A stretch of 64,000 bases of DNA from Shinella sp. XGS7 (GCF_020535565.1 NZ_CP084758.1:399501-463500); one strand, 5' to 3'; positions 1 to 7,877 are shown, numbered from the stretch's first letter. Program-made: numbers and translations. The notes: a model not told the origin generated them from the sequence alone.

Positions 1-119
1 AGCGCCAGTGGTGGCTGCTGGAGAACCCCGATCTGCCCGCGGCCACGCCGCTGGGTGAGGTACGGCTGTGGCACCCGCTGGTGCGCACGCGCCTGCTGGG
101 TGAGAGCCGCGGCCGCTAG
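1..119 (+). CDS. C-terminal end of an unrecognised protein (partial)
   Basis: An open frame enters from the left edge and stops at TAG 117-119, giving 38 residues that include RQWWLLENPDLP and GEVRLWHPLVRTRLL. Codon choice (CTG, GTG, CGC) matches the local genes, so it is probably the true end of a gene whose body lies outside the window. I do not recognise the family from this short tail and assign no function. It converges on the hupB gene on the other strand, with a hairpin between them. Confidence 0.45.
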   Translation, partial: RQWWLLENPDLPAATPLGEVRLWHPLVRTRLLGESRGR

Positions 120-142
120 CGAGCGCGCGTGCGCCGGTCATG

Positions 143-178
143 AAAAAGGCCGGCCGCCTCCTTGCGGAGACGCCGGCC
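143..178 (-). terminator. Rho-independent terminator of hupB
   Basis: Read on the minus strand, GGCCGG (178-173) pairs with CCGGCC (153-148), with further pairing of GTCTCC with GGAGGC inside, followed by five T. It begins 37 bases after the hupB stop. On the plus strand it could also limit read-through from the partial gene at 1-119. Confidence 0.7.
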
Positions 179-214
179 TGGCGCGGCGCAAGCACGAGGC
201 TTGCGAGCCGATGA

Positions 215-580
215 TTACTTCTTGGCCTTGGCCTTCTTGGCGGGCGGCTTGGCAGCAGCCTTGGGGGCAGCCTTGCCGGCCTTCTCGGCCTTGCGAGCGG
301 CAGCCTTGGGGTCCACAGCGGCCTTGAAGCCGGCGCCCGGGGTGAACTTCGGCAGCTTGGCGGCGGCGATCTTGATCTTTTCGCCGGTGCTGGGGTTCAC
401 GCCGGTACGGGCGGCGCGGGCGTGCTGCTTGAAGGAGCCAAAGCCGGGGATGGAGACCGTGCCGCCCTTCTTGACGGTGGTGACCACGGCGTCCAGCAGG
501 GTTTCGATGATGCGGCCAGCCTCGGCCTTCGTCAGCTCATGCTTGCCAGCCAGGTGCTCGATCAGTTCGGTTTTGTTCAT
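215..580 (-). CDS. hupB: DNA-binding protein HU with a lysine/alanine-rich C-terminal tail
   Basis: Nucleoid-associated protein of the HU/IHF family. Residues 1-90 are a complete HU fold: MNKTELIEHLA start, the GFGSF turn near residues 46-50, the arm region RTGVNPSTGEKIKIAAAKLPKFTPG and the closing KAAV. At 121 residues it is about 30 longer than a usual HU; the extra C-terminus is almost only Lys, Ala and Pro (repeats of KAA, AKK), like the histone H1-type tails on some betaproteobacterial HU proteins. The tail probably adds non-specific DNA compaction (inference). A single gene, transcribed alone and followed by a clear terminator. The 270 bases upstream (581-850) hold its promoter region and no other gene that I can support. 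Confidence 0.93.
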   Translation of the reverse strand: MNKTELIEHLAGKHELTKAEAGRIIETLLDAVVTTVKKGGTVSIPGFGSFKQHARAARTGVNPSTGEKIKIAAAKLPKFTPGAGFKAAVDPKAAARKAEKAGKAAPKAAAKPPAKKAKAKK

Positions 581-850
581 TCCTGAGTCTCAGTTCAAAG
601 TAGCGCCCGACGATCTCGGGCGGCCGCCATTCTCACCCAAAAAGGCGCGCAGTCCCGATGGCGACGAGGGAAAACGATGATCGTTGCCGCGGGCAGCGAT
701 CAGAGTTTCGGCAAAACGATGCGCGTGATTCAGGAGAGAGGCCCGCGTTACAAAGCGAAGCAGCCCGAGCGACCCGGTCTTGTCACCCCGCTCGGTGATC
801 ACTTCTTGATCCGGATCACGCGAGCGCCAGGGCCCGCGACCTGCGCGAGC

Positions 851-1378
851 TCAGGGCGATGCGTCCGGCTCGGCCGGCCGCACGCTAAGCGCCTGGCCCG
901 GGCGCAGCCAGCCGCCGCGCAGCACCCGCGCCGTCACGCCGCCGTGGCCGCGCAGCACGTTGTAGGCGCCAGGCCCCAGCACCGCCTCCATGTGCGAGCA
1001 GGGCTCGCAGGGGCCGCTGATCTCCAGTTCCACCGTCTCCCCCACGCACAGGCGCAGCGGACGGTCGCGGAACAGGCTGCGCGCGGCCAGCAGGTTCAGA
1101 CCTGACACCAGCAGATTGCGCCGCAGCAGGGCCGCATCCAGGGTCTCCCGGCCCAGCAGGGCCGCCATCACCGGCAGGTGCTCGGCCTGGATCAGGGTGA
1201 TCTGGCGCTTGCCACCCTGGCTGCGGTAGTGGTCACCTTCCAAGCCCCGCCCGCTCAGGGCCTGAGCCTGCTCAACGCGCTGCACCGGCGCGCCGCGCCG
1301 CGGACGCAGATAAACGGCTTCGAGCCGCCCCGGTCGGGGGAATTGCAGGCTGAGTTCACGCAGGTCAGTCACGCTCAT
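851..1378 (-). CDS. MOSC domain-containing protein
   Basis: A stand-alone MOSC (molybdenum cofactor sulfurase C-terminal) domain of 175 residues, the usual size for bacterial single-domain members such as YiiM-like and YuaD-like proteins. Visible family features are GLEGDHYR, the central [10 protein letters not shown], the [11 protein letters not shown] block and the cysteine motif ISGPCEPC. Family members handle Mo-cofactor or sulfur transfer, or detoxify N-hydroxylated bases; which applies here cannot be told. The frame extends upstream to 1435, but the ATG at 1378 (MSVTDLREL) is preferred because the longer N-terminus is low-complexity and lacks family similarity. No operon partner is seen. 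Confidence 0.85.
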   Translation of the reverse strand: MSVTDLRELSLQFPRPGRLEAVYLRPRRGAPVQRVEQAQALSGRGLEGDHYRSQGGKRQITLIQAEHLPVMAALLGRETLDAALLRRNLLVSGLNLLAARSLFRDRPLRLCVGETVELEISGPCEPCSHMEAVLGPGAYNVLRGHGGVTARVLRGGWLRPGQALSVRPAEPDASP

Positions 1379-1470
1379 GCACGCATGATGCCGCGCGCTG
1401 GCCGACCGGCGCTGTGCCAGGGGCATGAGGGACACATCATCAGCACCCGCGAAATGTGCGACGCAGAAAA

Positions 1471-1500
1471 CGAAAAGGCCAGCACTTGCGTGCTGGCCTT
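1471..1500 (-). terminator. Rho-independent terminator after tRNA-Leu
   Basis: AAGGCCAGCA (1475-1484) and TGCTGGCCTT (1491-1500) form a perfect stem, extended by one C-G pair. On the minus strand it is followed by TTTTCGTTTTC. It lies seven bases past the encoded CCA end of tRNA-Leu. Confidence 0.85.
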
Positions 1501-1506
1501 CGTATT

Positions 1507-1591
<85 letters not shown>

Positions 1592-1624
1592 TTTCAGGAT
1601 TTGTCTTCGCTTCCGTCTTGCGTC

Positions 1625-1671
1625 ATCAGCGAAGAGGCCGAACTATAGCACGCATTTTTTTGGCTGCGCAA
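1625..1671 (-). promoter_or_regulatory. Promoter and leader of tRNA-Leu
   Basis: On the minus strand, TTGCGC (1671-1666) and TATAGT (1647-1642) are separated by 18 bases, a good sigma-70 promoter. The transcribed leader then contains TCTTCGCTGAT (1635-1625). The same TATAGT plus TCTTCGCTGAT arrangement precedes tRNA-Phe at 27120-27141. Confidence 0.6.
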
Positions 1672-1677
1672 GCTTTT

Positions 1678-3084
1678 TCATTCGGCGGGTCCAAATCGCG
1701 TCAGGCCCAGGGTCTGCCTGGGGTTGAGCAAGACCTGGATCTGGCCCGCCAGACGCAGGCTCACCGGATCGCTCAGCTGCCAGTAGGCCTGCTGGATCTG
1801 CGGGCCCACGCCATGCTCGGCGCTGAAGCTGCCGCCCAGGCGCAGCACGATGTCGTTGATGCCGGCGCGCAGGCGCGCCATGGCCTCGGCGTCCAGCGGC
1901 GGCGCCTCATGCGGCCAGGCCAGGTTGAAGTGCAGGCCGCCATCGCCCAGATGGCCGAAGTCCGCCAGGCGTGCCGGCGGGAAATGCTGGGCCAGCCAGG
2001 CCGCGCCCTCGGCGCGGAAGCGCATGAAGTGGCGGCGCGGCAGGGAGATGTCGAAGCCGATCACCTTGCCCCAGTCGCGCAGGCCCTCGCTGATGCTGTG
2101 GCGCAGGGCCCAGATCTCCGCGTCGGCGCCGATCACGGCATCGACCACGCGGCCACTCTCGAACTCGCGCTCCAGCACCTCCTGCAGCAACGCATTCAGG
2201 TCCAGCCGCGCGGCCGGCAGCTCGCTGGCCAGCTCGATCAGCAGGGCGTACTCGGGCAGCTGGCCGTCGAAGAGCTTTCCTGCATCGCCCAGATGTTCCA
2301 GCGCCGCCTGCAGCGCGGGCTTGGAGATGCCCTCGAAAGCGCTCACCAGGCCGGCCAGTTCACTGGCCATCAGGGCCTGGTAAAGCGGCAGCACGGCCTC
2401 CACATCGGCCGGTGCCACCAGGGCCGCGGCGCGCTGACGCGGCAGCGGGTGCAGCTTGAGCGTGGCTTCGGTGATCAGGCCCAGCGAGCCCGAGCTGCCC
2501 ACAAAGAGCTGCTGCAGGGCCAGGCCCGTGTTGTCCTTCTGCAGGCCGCGGCCGGCCTGCAAGACCTGGCCCTGGGGCAGGACCACGGTCAGGCCCAGGG
2601 TGTTGGCCCGCACATCGCCATAGCGCAGCATGCGGGTGCCGCCGGTGTTGTGGGCCAGCATGCCACCCACGCTGGGGTCGGCGCTCAGGTCGATGGGAAA
2701 GAACAGTCCCTGAGCCTCCAGCCGCTCATTGATCTCACCAAGCTTGTAGCCGGCCGAGACGCGCAGCGTGCGGTCCAGCGGGTCGAAGTCGAAGTGCTCT
2801 CGCAGCCGGTCGGTGGCCAACAGCACATGGCGGCGGGCATCGGTAGGCGTGGCGGCGCGCACCAGGCCGGTGTGCGCGCCCTGGGGCACCAGGGTCAGGT
2901 CATGCGCGGCGGCCAGCGCCACCAGCTCGGCCACCTGGGCCGCGGTGGCCGGACGCAGCAGGGCTGCGGCCTGGCCCGGCGCATAGCGCGCCGGCTCCAG
3001 ATAGCGCGGCTCGATGGCTGCACCCGCCAGCGCGAACTCCGGCCCGACGATGGCGCGGGCCGCCTCGAGAAAGGCCGGGCTCAT
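1678..3084 (-). CDS. FAD-binding oxidoreductase, probable D-2-hydroxyglutarate dehydrogenase
   Basis: 468-residue flavoenzyme of the GlcD/D-2-hydroxyacid dehydrogenase type. Residues about 35-215 form the PCMH-type FAD-binding domain (VPQGAHTGLVRAA, ADPSVGGMLAHNTGG, FVGSSGSLGLITEATL). The C-terminal FAD-oxidase domain carries GHLGDGGLHFN and the closing SAEHGVG motif, where the histidines and glutamate form the substrate and metal site in this family. It lies one base after HglS, whose product is D-2-hydroxyglutarate, so oxidation of that acid to 2-oxoglutarate is the likely reaction. This assignment is inference from context; D-lactate or glycolate could be alternatives on sequence alone. 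Last gene of the lysine operon. Confidence 0.85.
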   Translation of the reverse strand: MSPAFLEAARAIVGPEFALAGAAIEPRYLEPARYAPGQAAALLRPATAAQVAELVALAAAHDLTLVPQGAHTGLVRAATPTDARRHVLLATDRLREHFDFDPLDRTLRVSAGYKLGEINERLEAQGLFFPIDLSADPSVGGMLAHNTGGTRMLRYGDVRANTLGLTVVLPQGQVLQAGRGLQKDNTGLALQQLFVGSSGSLGLITEATLKLHPLPRQRAAALVAPADVEAVLPLYQALMASELAGLVSAFEGISKPALQAALEHLGDAGKLFDGQLPEYALLIELASELPAARLDLNALLQEVLEREFESGRVVDAVIGADAEIWALRHSISEGLRDWGKVIGFDISLPRRHFMRFRAEGAAWLAQHFPPARLADFGHLGDGGLHFNLAWPHEAPPLDAEAMARLRAGINDIVLRLGGSFSAEHGVGPQIQQAYWQLSDPVSLRLAGQIQVLLNPRQTLGLTRFGPAE

Positions 3085-3085
3085 C

Positions 3086-4114
3086 TCAGCAGGTCTCGGC
3101 CGGGGCGGCGCCGGCCGTCATCTTGAAGATGCCGGTGGCATTGCCCGCGTCGAAGCGCAGGTCCAGGCCCTGCTCGTCGCGCTCGCGCTGGATGAACTCG
3201 TGGAAGCTGCCCGGCACGCTGCGGCTGACCAGCCGGCCCTCATGCAGGAACTGGCGCTGCACCGTCGCCGCGCGGAAAGCGGTCTGGCGCACGCGGCCGC
3301 TCTTGGAGGTCTCGATGGTGTCCTTGATCGGGCGGTCCAGGGCGCGCTGCAGATCGGCCACGGCGTCGATATTGGCGATACGGTCGGTGGCGTGGTTGAA
3401 GGCATTGCCCTCGGTGGCGATCCAGGCCATCTCGGCCGACTCAGCCAGCAGGCGCTCGTAGTCGGCCAGCTCGAAGACGCCGTGCTGGCGCTCGAAGCAG
3501 GCGCGCAGGCGCGGCAGCAGGCGCAGGGCCTCGCCCCAGGGCAGCTGCTTGTCGCGCGCCAGGCGCTCCAGCGCGGCCAGATCCTCCGGCGCCAGCGGGT
3601 CGCGCGAGGCGCCGATCACACGGCTCACCGCGGCCTGGAACTCGCCGCTGAACTGCTCGGGATGCAGCTCGGAGACGAAGAACTGGGCGATGTCCTCCGG
3701 GAAGTCCTGATGGCGCCAGCTGCGCCCCGTCATCTTGAGCCGGGTCAGCGGATAGGTCTCGGCATGGGCAAAGCCCAGGGGGCGCAGCACGCGGGTGATG
3801 GCGGCCTCGCCGGGCGGCAGGGCGCCGCTGGGCCAGGCCACGGTGCGCAGAGCGCCGTGGTCGAAGACCAGGCGCTGGCCGGCGCGCTGGCAGTCGGCCA
3901 CATAGGCCGCGCCGGCCGGCACGCGGCGGGTCACGTCCACGAACAGGGCCATGTTCAGGGCCTGGGCCAGCTCGGCGCGCGTCACGCGCTCGCCCACCGG
4001 CTGCAGCAGGGTCGGCAGCAGCTGCAGCTGCGCGAAGGCGGTCTGGGCCTCGGCCTCGCCGAGCAGGGAAGACAGGAGACGGAAGAGGCCCGTCTCCAGG
4101 GGATTCGTCGTCAT
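3086..4114 (-). CDS. hglS: 2-oxoadipate dioxygenase/decarboxylase (DUF1338, HglS-type)
   Basis: 342 residues matching the DUF1338 family. Members such as Pseudomonas putida HglS are Fe(II) enzymes that convert 2-oxoadipate to D-2-hydroxyglutarate in lysine breakdown (known for the family). Visible motifs are FDHGALRT near residues 84-91 (probable metal-binding His86), the central SWRHQDFPEDIAQFFVSEL, and EGNAFNHATDR at 235-245 (probable metal-binding His241). It sits between the semialdehyde dehydrogenase and a D-2-hydroxyacid dehydrogenase, which is the expected order of the pathway. The start at 4114 (MTTNPLETGL) is the only ATG compatible with family length. The 61-base gap to the dehydrogenase upstream holds CCCCGCAGGGGCGGGG, a short hairpin that may tune read-through. 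Confidence 0.88.
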   Translation of the reverse strand: MTTNPLETGLFRLLSSLLGEAEAQTAFAQLQLLPTLLQPVGERVTRAELAQALNMALFVDVTRRVPAGAAYVADCQRAGQRLVFDHGALRTVAWPSGALPPGEAAITRVLRPLGFAHAETYPLTRLKMTGRSWRHQDFPEDIAQFFVSELHPEQFSGEFQAAVSRVIGASRDPLAPEDLAALERLARDKQLPWGEALRLLPRLRACFERQHGVFELADYERLLAESAEMAWIATEGNAFNHATDRIANIDAVADLQRALDRPIKDTIETSKSGRVRQTAFRAATVQRQFLHEGRLVSRSVPGSFHEFIQRERDEQGLDLRFDAGNATGIFKMTAGAAPAETC

Positions 4115-4175
4115 CTCAGGAACTCCAGATGGAAGAACGCCCCGCAGGGGCGGGGCGTGTCAAGGATAGAAGCAA

Positions 4176-5681
4176 TCAGACGTCGAACTTGACGCCCTGG
4201 GCGAGCGGCAGGGCCTTGGAGTAGTTCACCGTGTTGGTGGCGCGGCGCATATAGGCCTTCCAGGCGTCGGAGCCGGATTCGCGGCCGCCACCGGTTTCCT
4301 TTTCGCCGCCGAAGGCGCCGCCGATTTCAGCACCGGACGTGCCGATGTTGACGTTGGCGATGCCGCAGTCCGAACCGTCAGCCGCCAGGAAGCGCTCGGC
4401 TTCCTGCATATTCAGCGTGAAGATGGACGAGGAGAGGCCTTGCGGCACCTCGTTCTGCAGCGCGATGGCTTCGTCCAGGCTCTTGTACTTCAGCGTGTAC
4501 AGGATGGGCGCGAAGGTCTCGTGCTTGACGATCTCGGTCTGAGCCGGCATGCGCACCAGGGCCGGCACGGCGTACCAGGCCTCGGGGTACTGCTCGGCCA
4601 GGGCACGGCCGCCGCCGCTCACCTCGCCGCCCTGCTCGCGCGCGGCGGCCAGGGCCTTCTGCATCGCATCGAAAGCGCCCTGGTCGATCAGCGGGCCGAT
4701 CAGATTGCCGGCCTCGATGGGCGAGCCGATCTTGAGCTGGGCGCGGGCGCGGTCCAGGCGGGCCACCAGCTCGTCATGGATGCTCTCGTGCGCGATCAGG
4801 CGGCGGAGCGTCGTGCAACGCTGGCCGGCGGTGCCCATGGCGCCGAAGGCGATGGCGCGCAGCGCCATGTCGAGATCGGCCGAGGGGCAGACGATGCCGG
4901 CATTGTTGCCGCCGAGCTCGAGGATCGAGCGGGCGAAGCGCTTGGCGAGGCGCGGGCCGACTTCCTTGCCCATGCGGGTGGAGCCGGTGGCCGAAACGAG
5001 CGCGACCTTGTGGTTGTCGACGAGGGCTTCGCCGATGGCGCGGTCACCGATGAGAACCTGCGAGAGGTTCGCCGGAGCTTCGCCGAAGCGGGCGAGCGCC
5101 CGTTCGAAGATGGCCTGCGAGGCGAGCGCCGTCAGCGGGGTCTTTTCAGAGGGCTTCCAGACGATGGAGTTGCCGGCGACGAGCGCGAGGGCAGCGTTCC
5201 ACGACCAGACGGCGACCGGGAAGTTGAAGGCCGAAATGATGCCGACGACGCCGAGCGGGTGCCAGGTTTCCATCATGCGGTGGCCGGGACGCTCGGTGGC
5301 GATCGTCAGGCCGTAGAGCTGGCGGGAGAGACCGACGGCGAAATCGCAGATGTCGATCATTTCCTGCACTTCGCCGAGGCCTTCGGAGGTGATCTTGCCG
5401 GCTTCGATGGAAACGAGGCGGCCGAGATCGGCCTTGGAGGCGCGCAGTTCTTCACCGAGCAGGCGAACGAGTTCGCCGCGCTTGGGGGCCGGCACGAGGC
5501 GCCATTGCAGGAAGGCGCTGTGGGCACGGCCAATGGCAGCCCTCATGTCGGCGGCCGAGGCCTCGGGCACGGCGCCGATCTGGGCGCCATCGATGGGGCT
5601 GCGCACGATCAGGCTGCCGCCGGTGTAGGCGCTGCTCGGAACGCCCAGGGCGCTCAGGAGGTCTTGGGTTTGCTTGCTCAT
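4176..5681 (-). CDS. amaB: L-2-aminoadipate 6-semialdehyde dehydrogenase (ALDH7/AmaB type)
   Basis: 501-residue aldehyde dehydrogenase of the ALDH7 (antiquitin) family, which oxidises aminoadipate semialdehyde to L-2-aminoadipate in lysine catabolism. Catalytic residues are visible: Asn153 in AFNFP, Glu255 in LELGGNN, and the nucleophile Cys289 in TAGQRCTT; family signatures TERPGHRMMETWHPLG and ETFAPILY are present. The ATG at 5681 is chosen over longer frame extensions because it gives the family length. Codon use changes inside the gene: codons about 60-297 (roughly 4790-5500) prefer CTC, GTC, TCG/TCC and GAA, unlike both ends and all neighbours, which prefer CTG, GTG, AGC and GAG. The protein remains intact, so this looks like a recombinant mosaic. 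It lies 14 bases after the lysine 6-dehydrogenase-like gene. Confidence 0.92.
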   Translation of the reverse strand: MSKQTQDLLSALGVPSSAYTGGSLIVRSPIDGAQIGAVPEASAADMRAAIGRAHSAFLQWRLVPAPKRGELVRLLGEELRASKADLGRLVSIEAGKITSEGLGEVQEMIDICDFAVGLSRQLYGLTIATERPGHRMMETWHPLGVVGIISAFNFPVAVWSWNAALALVAGNSIVWKPSEKTPLTALASQAIFERALARFGEAPANLSQVLIGDRAIGEALVDNHKVALVSATGSTRMGKEVGPRLAKRFARSILELGGNNAGIVCPSADLDMALRAIAFGAMGTAGQRCTTLRRLIAHESIHDELVARLDRARAQLKIGSPIEAGNLIGPLIDQGAFDAMQKALAAAREQGGEVSGGGRALAEQYPEAWYAVPALVRMPAQTEIVKHETFAPILYTLKYKSLDEAIALQNEVPQGLSSSIFTLNMQEAERFLAADGSDCGIANVNIGTSGAEIGGAFGGEKETGGGRESGSDAWKAYMRRATNTVNYSKALPLAQGVKFDV

Positions 5682-5695
5682 GGATTGATTTTCCT

Positions 5696-6790
5696 TCAGC
5701 CGATGCTCTCGACCTGGCGCGACTGCTGATAGGCCTTGCCGAAGCGGTTGGCCAGGAACTCGGGCAGCTGCACCTCTTCCTGGCGGATGAAGCCCTGCTG
5801 GGGCAGCTTGCCCTCGCGGAACAGGTCCACGGCGGCGCAGATGCCGGCGGCGGTGGTGATCTGGATGGCCGAGAGCGGGGACTTGGCATCGCGCTCGGCG
5901 AAGATCTTGCGGGCGAAGACCTCCTGCAACAGGGTGCCGTTCTTCATGCCCGAGACGGTGACGAAGACCAGCACCACGTCCTGCATGGTGGCGGGCATGC
6001 TCTTGCGCATGATGTCCTTGAGCTTCTCCTGGTCGGCGGCCAGGCCCAGGTCCTCCAGCAGGAACTTCATCAGATCGCGGTGGCCGGGGTAGCGCACGGT
6101 CTTGTAGTCCAGGTTCTTGACCTTGCCGGACCAGGTTTCGCACAGGGTGCCCAGGCCGCCCGAGGTGTTGAAGGCCTCGTACTCCACGCCGTCCAGCGAG
6201 AAATGTTCCAGGCCCTCCAGCGGCAGGGCCGAGATGAACTCGCCGCCATGGATGGCCTCGCAGGGATGGCAGTACTCATTGATCAGGCCGTCCACCGACC
6301 AGGTCAGGTTGTACTTGAGCTTGTTGGTGGGGAAGGCCGGCAGCGCGCCCACGCGCATCTGCACATCGCGCACCTCGTCGAACTGCGTGGCCAGGTGATG
6401 GGCCACGATGCCGATGAAGCCCGGCGCCAGGCCGCACTGCGGCATGAAGGCGGTCTTGCTGCCCTGGGCCAGCTCCTTGATGGCCTTGGTGGCGGCCACA
6501 TCCTCGGTCAGGTCGAAGTAGTGGCAGCCGCATTCGCGGGCCAGGGTGGCGGCGGTGATGGCCAGGTGGTAGGGCAGCGCATTGACCACCGCGTCCTTGC
6601 CGCGCAGCTGGGCGGCCAGGGCGCCGTGATGGGCGGTGTCCACCTCGGCGGTGGCAATGCCCTCGGCCGCCAGCACCTCCAGGTACTTGGCGTTCTTGTC
6701 GATCACGGTGACCTGGTAGTCGCCGGTGGCGTGCAGCAGGCGGGCGATGGTCTGGCCGATGTGGCCGGCGCCGAGCAGGGCGATCTTCAT
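5696..6790 (-). CDS. Lysine 6-dehydrogenase / saccharopine dehydrogenase-like oxidoreductase
   Basis: 364 residues with an N-terminal Rossmann fold (MKIALLGAGHIGQ, GAGHIG at 7-12) and a saccharopine-reductase-like C-terminal domain (GLAPGFIG, WSVDGLINEY, EAFNTSGG, YKTVRYPGH). Its short length and these motifs resemble Geobacillus lysine 6-dehydrogenase as I recall it, more than two-domain saccharopine dehydrogenases. No lysine-ketoglutarate reductase is nearby, which favours direct NAD-linked deamination of lysine to aminoadipate semialdehyde. Either activity would feed the next gene. ATG 6790 has AGGAGACCCC just upstream. First gene of the operon, divergent from an Lrp-type regulator. The exact substrate is inference. 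Confidence 0.82.
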   Translation of the reverse strand: MKIALLGAGHIGQTIARLLHATGDYQVTVIDKNAKYLEVLAAEGIATAEVDTAHHGALAAQLRGKDAVVNALPYHLAITAATLARECGCHYFDLTEDVAATKAIKELAQGSKTAFMPQCGLAPGFIGIVAHHLATQFDEVRDVQMRVGALPAFPTNKLKYNLTWSVDGLINEYCHPCEAIHGGEFISALPLEGLEHFSLDGVEYEAFNTSGGLGTLCETWSGKVKNLDYKTVRYPGHRDLMKFLLEDLGLAADQEKLKDIMRKSMPATMQDVVLVFVTVSGMKNGTLLQEVFARKIFAERDAKSPLSAIQITTAAGICAAVDLFREGKLPQQGFIRQEEVQLPEFLANRFGKAYQQSRQVESIG

Positions 6791-6852
6791 GGGGTCTCCT
6801 CCAAAACAAAAGACAAGGGGCTGGAATGCGCAGCAGTCTAGGAAGGCCTCCG

Positions 6853-6925
6853 GACGAAAGAAAGCACACTTTCGTCGAAACAAGCGCTTGATCTGACGCT
6901 ATGACAAACTCACGATGCATATCGT
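6853..6925. promoter_or_regulatory. Two inverted repeats between the lysine operon and its Lrp-type regulator
   Basis: GACGAAAG (6853-6860) and CTTTCGTC (6869-6876) form a perfect 8-base inverted repeat with an 8-base spacer. ACGAT (6912-6916) and ATCGT (6921-6925) form a second, shorter one, 19 bases before the regulator's ATG. Both lie in the 153-base divergent intergenic region, which is AT-richer than its surroundings. Lrp/AsnC proteins bind such spaced palindromes, so these are candidate operators (inference). Confidence 0.5.
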
Positions 6926-6943
6926 CAAAAACAAGGGTTATCC

Positions 6944-7390
6944 ATGAACGAGGCCGCCGCCAAGGACCAGACCGATCGCCAGCTCATCACCCTGCTGCAG
7001 GCCAATGCCCGCGCCAGCACGGCCGAGCTGGCACGCAAACTGGGCATTGCGCGCACCACGGTGGTGGCCCGCCTGGCCCGGCTGGAGGCGGCCGGCGTGA
7101 TCGTGGGCTACACCGCCAAGCTGGGCAGCGAGGCCCAGGACCGCGGCGTGCAGGCTTTTGTGGGCATCACCGTGCAGCCGCGCGCGGGCCGCGAGGTGGT
7201 CAAGACGCTGACGAGCTTTCCCGAGCTGCGCCAGCTGGCCTCGGTGAGCGGCGAGTTCGACTACATGGCGGTGCTGCGCGCCGAGTCCACCATGCGCCTG
7301 GATGCGCTGCTGGACGAGATCGGCGAGATCGAGGGCGTGATCAAGACCACCAGCTCGGTGGTGCTGGCGCTGCGGGTGGACCGCATGTGA
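6944..7390 (+). CDS. Lrp/AsnC family transcriptional regulator of the lysine operon
   Basis: 148 residues: an N-terminal winged helix-turn-helix (TDRQLITLLQANARASTAELARKLGIARTTV, about 10-60) and a C-terminal RAM/AsnC ligand domain (VGITVQPRAGREVV, LASVSGEFDYMAVL, IEGVIKTTSSVVL). Lrp-type proteins form octamers or dimers that sense amino acids. It is divergent from the lysine catabolic genes and is very likely their local regulator with lysine or aminoadipate as effector (inference). ATG 6944 follows AAGGGTTATCC, a weak but usable ribosome site. The stop is followed directly by a GC-rich dispersed repeat. Confidence 0.92.
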   Translation: MNEAAAKDQTDRQLITLLQANARASTAELARKLGIARTTVVARLARLEAAGVIVGYTAKLGSEAQDRGVQAFVGITVQPRAGREVVKTLTSFPELRQLASVSGEFDYMAVLRAESTMRLDALLDEIGEIEGVIKTTSSVVLALRVDRM

Positions 7391-7396
7391 GATGAG

Positions 7397-7467
7397 CCCC
7401 CCCCTACGGCCTGCGGCCGCCCCCTCGAGGGGGCAGGCCCTAGGGACCGGCGGAGCCGGATCCCTGG
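7397..7467 (+). repeat. Dispersed GC-rich palindromic repeat, short form
   Basis: Contains CCCCCCCTACGGCCTGCGG, then GCCCCCTCGAGGGGGC (self-complementary), then GGACCGGCGGAGCCGGATCC with a small hairpin. A related copy in opposite orientation lies at 33559-33692. It starts seven bases after the Lrp stop, so it may also act as a terminator or mRNA 3' end. Such repeats are common between genes in Burkholderiales (general knowledge). Confidence 0.65.
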
Positions 7468-7574
7468 ACCTCGTGCGGGAATTCAATCCTTGTCTGCGGC
7501 AGAAGGTGCACCGGGCACGCCTCTTGCACGTTGAGCGCCGAGGCGGCCAGGGAGGTCGCCCCAGGAGCCCCACC

Positions 7575-7727
7575 ATGATCAAGACGCTCGCCGCCGCCCC
7601 GCTCGCCGCCAAGTCCCCGCGCCTGCAGCGCGCCGCCACCGCCTTCAAGGCCCTGCTGCTGGTGGCCGCGGTCTGGGGCCTGGCCTACCCCGCCCTGCTC
7701 TGGGGCCTGGGCACGCTGCTGGGCTGA
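7575..7727 (+). CDS. Small single-span membrane protein, unknown function
   Basis: 50 residues from ATG 7575, preceded by AGGAG (7563-7567). Residues 1-22 are basic (KSPRLQRAATAFK), and residues about 24-48 form one hydrophobic span (ALLLVAAVWGLAYPALLWGLGTLLG). The GLAYP stretch resembles the membrane segment at the start of KdpC, but nothing else of that protein follows and no kdp genes are near, so this is not called. Codon use fits the genome. No operon partner is evident; the next gene starts 150 bases later. Confidence 0.45.
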   Translation: MIKTLAAAPLAAKSPRLQRAATAFKALLLVAAVWGLAYPALLWGLGTLLG

Positions 7728-7877
7728 GCCCGCCCTCTGCCCCTGCACGCCGGAGAGCGACGCACGTCATCGTTGCGTCATCCGGCCGTCATCGTTGCTC
7801 CCTAGGCTGGGCGCCGCCCGGCGGCCGGCATCCATCCAAGCCACGGCCCGGCCGGCCTGTCTGGGAGGAACGACTCA

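Noticed and set aside
3-119. Identity as chorismate lyase or another named gene
   Set aside because: Only 38 residues are present and none of the family motifs I know can be placed with confidence.
590-802. A 70-codon frame upstream of hupB
   Set aside because: No ribosome site, no similarity, and it occupies the likely hupB promoter region.
7575-7727. A truncated KdpC
   Set aside because: Only a GLAYP-containing membrane span resembles KdpC; no catalytic or further conserved part, and no kdpA, kdpB or kdpD nearby.
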